The notes beneath the pieces are model-generated. The model had not been told where the DNA came from, searched no databases, and was given only the letters and a program-made list of their open reading frames with translations. Below are positions 57,580 to 64,000 of a stretch of DNA of 64,000 nt, piece by piece (positions within the stretch are counted from its first letter, which is position 1; each line of letters opens with the position of its first letter). This DNA is from Diplosphaera chodatii (lineage: Eukaryota; Chlorophyta; Trebouxiophyceae; Prasiolales; Stichococcaceae), in assembly GCA_032358165.1 (NCBI GenBank), contig JAALGY010000017.1, positions 2,294,001 through 2,358,000 on the forward strand, in the 5' to 3' direction. Position numbers and translations under genes: made by a program.

Positions 57580-59104
57580 ATGCAGTCTTGCCACTGCCCA
57601 CACCAGCAGACCCTGCGCCTGCCGAAACTCAGCAGCATCTCTGCAGCATTGCAGCCTTGCAGAGACACTATCTACAGGCGCACTGCAGCTGTGTTGCCCT
57701 TTACATGCACAGCGCTACCCATGCGGGCAGGTAGGCATTTGCGGATTCGCGGCGCTAGTGGTCGTGTCCCCCTGGCAGCTGCAGCGGACTACCTCTTCCT
57801 GTTGCGTGATTGGCAGGTTGTCGGCTCCTAACCCTGCCCTTCATCATGACAGGAAGCCAGTGGGGCTGGGTTGCGCAGCCGACACGGCAACAGCGGAGGC
57901 CGCAGCACGCTGCAGAGGCGCTGCCATCAGCGGCGGCCACAGCGCAGCCGCAGCAGCTGCTTGAGCTGGCCGATGGCCTGGAGACACCAATCCAGCTCAT
58001 ATACTTGCTCACGCTGCTGGGGTTCCTGGTCATTGGTGCATACCTTGTTGTGCGGCAGGTGTGTAGCCCACCGCATGTACCACTGATCCGGCACAGGCAT
58101 CGCCTCTCATACTGCGCTCCCATGCTTTATGCTGTATCTACACAGTCCGAATACGCCTGGTGGGATCCGGATGCGACTGCATCCTCGTGTTCTGGCAGGT
58201 GCTCATCAGGAGAGACCTAGAGGAGGCAGCCAAGGTCCTGGGGGATCGCGTGCGCAGCGGCTCAGAGGACAGCGAGGTGGGCACAATCCCTGCGCAGCTC
58301 AGACGATGAACTGGCTGCCAGCAGACGGGCTGCTGCTCATGTAGCAAGCAGCGCACCTGGTTGCATGGGGCAGATGGAGGGCGTGTCAATATCTGGTTGA
58401 ATGCATCGGTTGCTACATGCGCAGGACCTGTTCGAGCTGGGTGTCATCCTGCTGCGGAAGAAGCTGTACACGCAGGCGTGCCGGCACCTGGAGAAGGCCA
58501 AAAAGCAGTGGGGTGGCGACCCCGAGGAGCTGGCGCAGGTGCGTGCAACACTTCTCCTGCTCAGGTCGCATCTGGCGCCCGCACCCATGATGTGTCTCCT
58601 GCAAACAGCGGCTGTACCACAGTCGCAGGGCTAGATGCAGTGTATGGTGAAGCAGATCGCAGCAGGGCAGCTGATCGCACAGTGGCTGTGGAGTACCAGT
58701 GCGTCAACACACACACACACACATACTGGTTGGCATGCAGGTGCACAATGCGCTGGGATACGCCTACTTCAACATGGGGAAGACGGACATTGCGATTGGG
58801 GAGTACAAGCAGGCAGTTGACAAGCAGCCCGGGTGAGCGTCGGCAACATCTCGTTGATGCATAGCAGCACGCAATGCCACCTCAGGAGCAGCAGGGCAGC
58901 ATGTACAATGCGTCTGAGCATGATCACACACGATTGTGTACGCCTCACTGCAGGTATGTGACGGCGCTGAACAACCTGGGGGACGCCTACGAGAAGGCGC
59001 AGCAGCAGAAGGATGCGCTGTCGACGTACGAGGAGGTGCTCAACTACGCGCCCGGCAACAAGGTGGCCAGCAGTCGGGTGGACGCCCTGCGGCAGCGGGT
59101 CTGA
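57580..59104 (+). CDS. PYG7: PYG7/Ycf37-like TPR protein for photosystem I assembly
   Basis: Exons 57580-57730, 57853-58058, 58199-58276, 58425-58538, 58741-58832 and 58954-59104 join in phase to 263 residues. The first 50 or so residues ([19 protein letters not shown], rich in Ser/Arg/Thr) look like a plastid transit peptide. A single membrane helix follows ([20 protein letters not shown]), then three TPR-like units: [40 protein letters not shown] and [20 protein letters not shown]. Helix plus TPR order and the ALGYAYF and YVTALNNL motifs match Ycf37 of cyanobacteria and PYG7 of plants, thylakoid proteins needed to build or stabilise photosystem I. Exons fall close to TPR boundaries. Confidence 0.88.
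58706..58723. repeat. (AC)n microsatellite
   Basis: About nine AC units lie in the PYG7 intron before exon 58741-58832, immediately upstream of the splice acceptor region. Confidence 0.8.
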
Positions 59105-59650
59105 GGCACAGCTCAGCGGCGACTAGTGGGAGCAAACTCTGTTCTGTCAGCGTGCTGAGCTGTTCTTCCGGCAGAGCTGTGGATATTCCTGGCAACAACA
59201 TGAAATGTCGCTACGGGGCAGGAGCGTATGCCAGGAGCAGGCAGCATGACACAAGTGTTGCAACCGACTGCCAAAGTGTTTAGTGCCAGCACTCGACCCC
59301 AACAGATGCTGCACGCAGTACCGTACTCTCAATCAACAACGGCATACAACAGCTCTAGGAGGACAGCATCGCCATGTACACTCTCGCCAGAACAGCCTGT
59401 GTCAGGGTGTTGTATTGGTAGGCAAAGTACACCGTGCTGCAACCTGTGCCCCTGGCCGTACTTCAATTGTTTTGCTGCTGGCCAGCCGACCCAACTCTCC
59501 ATCGGCTTGTCCTCTGGGGCCCTGACATTCGACATTGTCCTCACGGACAATGCTGAAGGTACATGGCCACTATCTCAAGTGCAGATCTTCAAATGCAGAT
59601 GGGTTGTGGCAACAGTGCGTCTGCCACTGTCCGACACTGCATTGTGTTAC
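59105..59650. other. Intergenic between convergent genes, 0.55 kb
   Basis: It contains the 3' ends of PYG7 (+) and the LamG membrane protein (-). No gene or defined signal was seen. Confidence 0.4.
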
Positions 59651-62600
59651 TTAGTACGCTGCAGAGGCTGCACTAATACTTGGCTTGCCATTGGCTGCAC
59701 CGCCACTGACCGCAAACTCCGGATCTGCGTCCGTGTACTTCTGGAACGATGACACCGCCCTGCAACCACACAAGCTACAGCTGGGTAATTCGTCCTGGAC
59801 AACGGCAGATTTGTTGCTCAACCTGTTGTTGCTGATCAGCTGGGCATACTTCGCTTCAGCTTGTTCAGCGCCAGCATCTGACATGCTTGACATAATGAAG
59901 TCCACGAAGCAACGCAGGCCAGCAGCAGGCTGCAAGCAAAGACAGCTGTGAAGCATCCCTTCAGATAGTATGCGCAAAGGCTACAATCAAGCATCTCGTA
60001 CCTCTTGCTTCGGCGCTTCATCAGGAACGCAAGCAGCGCCATCAGCAGCAGCACGCCGGCAACGGAGCCGATCACAATGCCAGCAATGTCCCCACCGCTC
60101 AAGCCGCCATCGCCTGAGTCAGAACCATCTCGGTTGCATTTCACAGGCATGTAGCAATGAGAGGCCTACCCACTGTAACTCGCTGGACCGTCCATCTAGC
60201 TTGACTGCATGCTATACTGCAAGTACAAGCTCAACAATTAGGTGAGTTTGGCCATGCTACAACACCCACCTGGCTGGCTGCTGTTGGGGTTAGCAAACTG
60301 GTCCAGCGCCGCACACTGCCCCCAGCCGCCACCATACATCAGGCACGCTTCAGAAGAGCCGTTGACAGGCACGCAGTCACCAAACAGCTCGCCCTGCAGC
60401 ATCCAACAGTCACCACTGGCAAGCTGCAGTCTCTCCTGCCTGACCTGCTCACCGCAACCTATCTTATGCAGCGCTCGGTGTGGTATGATAGAATATCGCT
60501 CTGTCTGCAGGTCTGCAGTGTGTACAACGTGGCCGATGTCAGCAGGCGGGGCCACCTCGAACACAACAGGGATGCGGCAGATTCGGCCATCAGTGGTGGT
60601 GCGGTTGATGAAGGGACCCACGAGCACTGCCTCGCCTGCACATGAATGCATAACCCAATAGACGACTGAAGGGTAAACAACGCAAATCAGCATATGCACT
60701 CGCCGCCCACCCTGAGAACAGTCCACGGGCTGGTGTGCTATGTGAAGCTGATTGAGCCGCCACAGTTATGGACCCATATCATTGCATGCACCTGTGACAT
60801 TGGCGGCGGGGCCGGCGGCGCCTGCATCTGGCCCGCAGGGGATCCACTTGCCGGCCTGTGCCCAACAGCCGGTCCGGCCCTGATAGGTCATGCAGGAGCG
60901 CACATCGCGCCCGTTGTACCGCAGGGGCAGCTGGCACGTCTGCAGTGTATACATTCCACCTGTGAGTGTTGCATCTGCATCCTGCCAATGGCAACACACT
61001 GCTCTTGCGCTGTGCTTATCTTCGTCAGCTGATGCTGGTAGCAAAGCATGTATGCTGGACACTGGATTGCACTTCACCTCGTTAGCAGGCGTCGCATCCT
61101 TCACAGGCACAGCGCTGTACAGCTGGCTGATCTGCTCCTGGCCCAGCGAGTAGTTGTACAAACCTGCCAGCACCACCAGCATGGTGTAGCCGCATCCCCT
61201 CGGGCAGTTGAACCAGTGCTCTGAAGCAAGCTCTGCCACACCTGTCAAAGTGGCGGGTTGCATGCTGCAGGGAGGATGCCTCACCCAGGTATGCCATGCT
61301 ACCATCGAAGAACCGGTCAGGGTCGCCGTCTGAGCGCCCGCACAGTACAATGCTGCCGTTCAGCACCGTCAGTCCGCCACCATCGGACCCAGGGCCAGAC
61401 ACCTCTCCCATGAGCTGCCCGTCAATGAACATCCTGCAGTGGCAAAGCATCCTGCTGGCACATCCACAAAGCGCATGGTGTACATGTGGTTCAAGTTCCC
61501 TACTTCGATCCGAGCAGCGAACAGACTCGAGCAGATACCTGTGCAGATGTTTTGACTATCATGCGCAGCGCGCCTTTGGAACCAGTGTCACCTGTAGCCG
61601 GGCGTGTCTGGGCCCCAGCTGGTGACGGTGACCATGTGCCAGCCGCCGTCCATCGCGTCGATGGGCGCCGTCCGGACCACGTTGTTGTATGTGGGGTTGC
61701 TGCTGGTGTTGCCGGCCAGCAGGCTGTTGGCGTACCCGTTGACGCCGTCTGAGTCCAGGTACCTGCGGACCGCGAGGCACCCCTTGGTCAGCGGCAGAAA
61801 TGAGACACAGGTCTGTCGTCACATACAAGGTGCGCATGGACATCAACAGCGCTCATGCTGCGGCACCCCATCAGCCACTGCACCCCTTTGCTCGTGTGGT
61901 CATTCCAATTTTGCATGGCACTGGTTGCATGGCACCTGACGGACTCCTGCCCACGGTCAGTGTCGTTGTTGTCCTTCACCACAGTGCGCACCAGGCCAAA
62001 TTCTGGCTGGGAGATGACGGGGAAGTACACCTGGATCTGCAGGTAGTGTCCCGAATAGAGGTCAGAGAGCTCGGCATCCGCCAACCAAGGTTGACACTGT
62101 GCAGAGCATGGAAGGTAGCTTACGCATGCTGGAGTCAACACTGGAAGTAGCGCTGTTGCCACAATGCAGGGCTGCTGTACCTGGTCGGCGTCCCACATGC
62201 TGACATTCACATTGGCGGGCGGTAGTGCCTGGTGTGAGAACATGTACTGGGAGGCGTTTGGGAAGCGGCGGTGCACGCGCTGCCAGAAGTTGACGGTGAA
62301 GGTGCCGTTCTCGGCGTACCTGAGAGCTGGCAGCAGCACAGCACCCTGCACAGCATGGACATCTCTGGGCTTTTGGTGCTGTTGTAAACATCAGAGCGGC
62401 TGCTACTGAACGAGTGGCTTTGACCATGCAGGATGGCACACAATCTGCCCAGAGCATCACACGAGGTGAAACTGCCAGAGCTGCCACCTCTCTCTGCTAT
62501 GAGTGCAACCATGCTGACCGGGCATGAGCTCCTGTGCACCTGGGCATTGCGGTTGCAGGACAGTGCGTTGCCAAATAACGAGTCTGGGGCGATGGTGGCG

Positions 62601-64000
62601 TTGCGTGGCTCGCCCAGGAAGTACGGCACTGGCCAGGAGGCAAGGGCCTCATCTGTCAGCGGGAAGAAGGCACTGCAGCGCACAAAACACCGCTCGCTGA
62701 TAGCTACCATTATGTACTTGGTGCCATACAGTGCTGCGTGTTGCTGGTCCAGCAGCCGTACAGTGCTGATCATCAAGCAAAGCTGCCTATGGGCGGCAAG
62801 CACCATACACAAACGAAGATCCGCAAGCCGTACTTCCAGCACACAAGCAAGGCATGATGCAGTGTGACCCGCGATGACGGCACCATGCCTGCTTTCAGCG
62901 CACGGAGATGCGGACTTTTCGGACCAGTGTGCAGCAGCTCATGCAAGATGACAGAGTGCTCTCACTAGGGTTGTCCGATGTTGTCGCCGGCTGGCACCGG
63001 TGCTGGCAAGTCCGGCACACATAGACCTAATTGGCCCTGCTGCGCCGCCGCCTGCAGCTGGAACCCCTGCAACGCACCATCAGCAGCGTTGTGGGTGTAA
63101 AACTCAAATGCTCATTATTGTGGGAGCGCTGCTGCCTGCAGGATTGAGCCAGTCACTACGACGGAGTGAAGCCCCACCTCGATGTCGTCAGGCGATAGCG
63201 CTATGCATGTGCCACCAACAGCAACACAAGTTGCAGAAGGTGCCCCTGCCACTGGCTTCAGGTTGCACACTTGCAGGCCGTTCACATAATACTCCCCAAC
63301 TCCGGCTGCAGCAGAGCGACAGCAGGTGGAATCACTGCTCAGGCTTGTCCCGAGCTTCCGGCGGTTTCGAGTACTAACATGTGGGGGCAATGCACTGTAG
63401 GAGCACCTGGGAGTGACACATTCTGCAGGCCCCCGATGCCCCGGGAGTGAAGGTATGCCACCTGCACGGATCGAGTCCCAAGGGGGTATGGTAAACAAAC
63501 GTGCGAGTTTCACCATTCCGTTTCAACTTGTAAAAGACGATGGGCTTGACAGCACATCCACGACGTGCCATGCGAAGAGAGGACATGGGTCGGCAGTCCC
63601 ACCTGCTGCTTGTTGAGCGCGTCGTCGAAGATGGACAGCTCGGCCAGCCTGCCACTGAAGAAGCGGTCTGCGTTGAGGTCCACCCGGCCGCACAGTGTGA
63701 TCGGGGAGTTGAGGAACATGGGGTCGCCGCCGCTCACCAGCTTCTTGACGTTGTCGCTGCCTGCCAGCAACACATCAGTGTAAAACACCCTGTCAACATG
63801 CAGGTGTCGTCCATGTGATTTCGTCGCATGCATGAAACATGATACCGCACAACCTCGCCATAGCATGTGGCTGGCAACAGCCATAAGTATCAGTGTCTGC
63901 CAGTGTCTGCCAGAGGTGCGCAGGGTTGTGCAAAGTGTGCACCGATGTAGGAGCCATTGCCAAGCGTTTGGCCCACGAGCTTGCCATCAATGTACAGTTC
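59651..64000 (-). CDS. Type I membrane protein with LamG/ConA-like and FN2-like modules (5' end outside the window)
   Basis: Reading from the right edge, a first LamG-type unit shows ELYIDGKLVGQTLGNGSYI, LCGRVDLNADRFFSGRLAEL and FDDALNKQQVAYLHSRG. A second shows NGTFTVNFWQRVHRRFPNAS, GGWHMVTVTSWGPDTPGY, MFIDGQLMGEVSGPGSDGG, LCGRSDGDPDRFFDGSMAYL and YNYSLGQEQISQLYSAV. These are laminin-G/concanavalin-like jelly rolls. Cysteine modules in between and after include CQLPLRYNGRDVRSCMTYQG...GCWAQAGKWIPC, which resembles fibronectin type II. A membrane helix (DIAGIVIGSVAGVLLLMALL) is followed by MKRRSKR and a cytosolic tail of about 60 residues ending at TAA 59651-59653. It is probably a cell-surface glycan- or matrix-binding receptor-like protein. 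Tail splicing at 59978-60010 and near 59795 is inferred from phase. Confidence 0.65.

Noticed and set aside
1..64000. Bacterial operons, CRISPR arrays, phage genes, rRNA or tRNA
   Set aside because: Spliced genes, plant-type products and absence of repeat-spacer arrays or RNA gene signatures; I could not run a tRNA or rRNA scan, which would be decisive.

Overview
The window looks like nuclear DNA from a green alga, most likely a trebouxiophyte-type chlorophyte. Most genes are split into many short exons (60-230 nt) by GT-AG introns that nearly always end in CAG. Several products are plant-type: a PYG7/Ycf37 photosystem I assembly factor, a DUF1995/LPA3-like plastid protein with a transit-peptide-like N-terminus, and a four-MA3-domain PDCD4/MRF protein. 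Third codon positions are G/C-rich. I saw no rRNA, tRNA, CRISPR or transposon. Most exon models below were joined by hand from reading frame, splice sites and paralog comparison. Where no exon list is given, only the gene span is reliable.

Left part (1-26.6 kb) is carbohydrate-active and mostly membrane-anchored. It holds a partial GT-A-like/DUF6492-type protein (-), two GH5 mannanase paralogs head to head (2921-6309 - and 7097-12545 +), a GH113-like glycoside hydrolase (13514-17392 +), an unrelated DUF1995 plastid gene (18095-20666 -), and two tandem proteins joining a PAN/apple-like cysteine module to a GT34 (GMA12/MNN10) glycosyltransferase (20922-23254 and 23304-26626, both +). GH5 and GH113 are mannanase families and GT34 includes the plant galactomannan galactosyltransferases, so this stretch may be a mannan/galactomannan gene neighbourhood. 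The 7097-12545 mannanase paralog has lost both catalytic glutamates, each replaced by alanine, while keeping exon structure and fold motifs.

Middle part (26.8-42 kb) is largely housekeeping: a PDCD4/MRF translation regulator (-), an intronless AP-1 sigma adaptin (+), an alpha/beta hydrolase carrying two C-terminal ShKT domains (-), an intronless catalase (-) and a GDT1/UPF0016 cation transporter (+).

Right part (43.9-64 kb) has a full-size ABCA transporter (about 12.9 kb, -), divergent from PYG7 (+), then a partial type I membrane protein with two LamG/ConA-like modules and FN2-like cysteine modules (-), which runs off the right edge. The stretch 42.0-43.95 kb has coding-looking fragments that I could not assemble.
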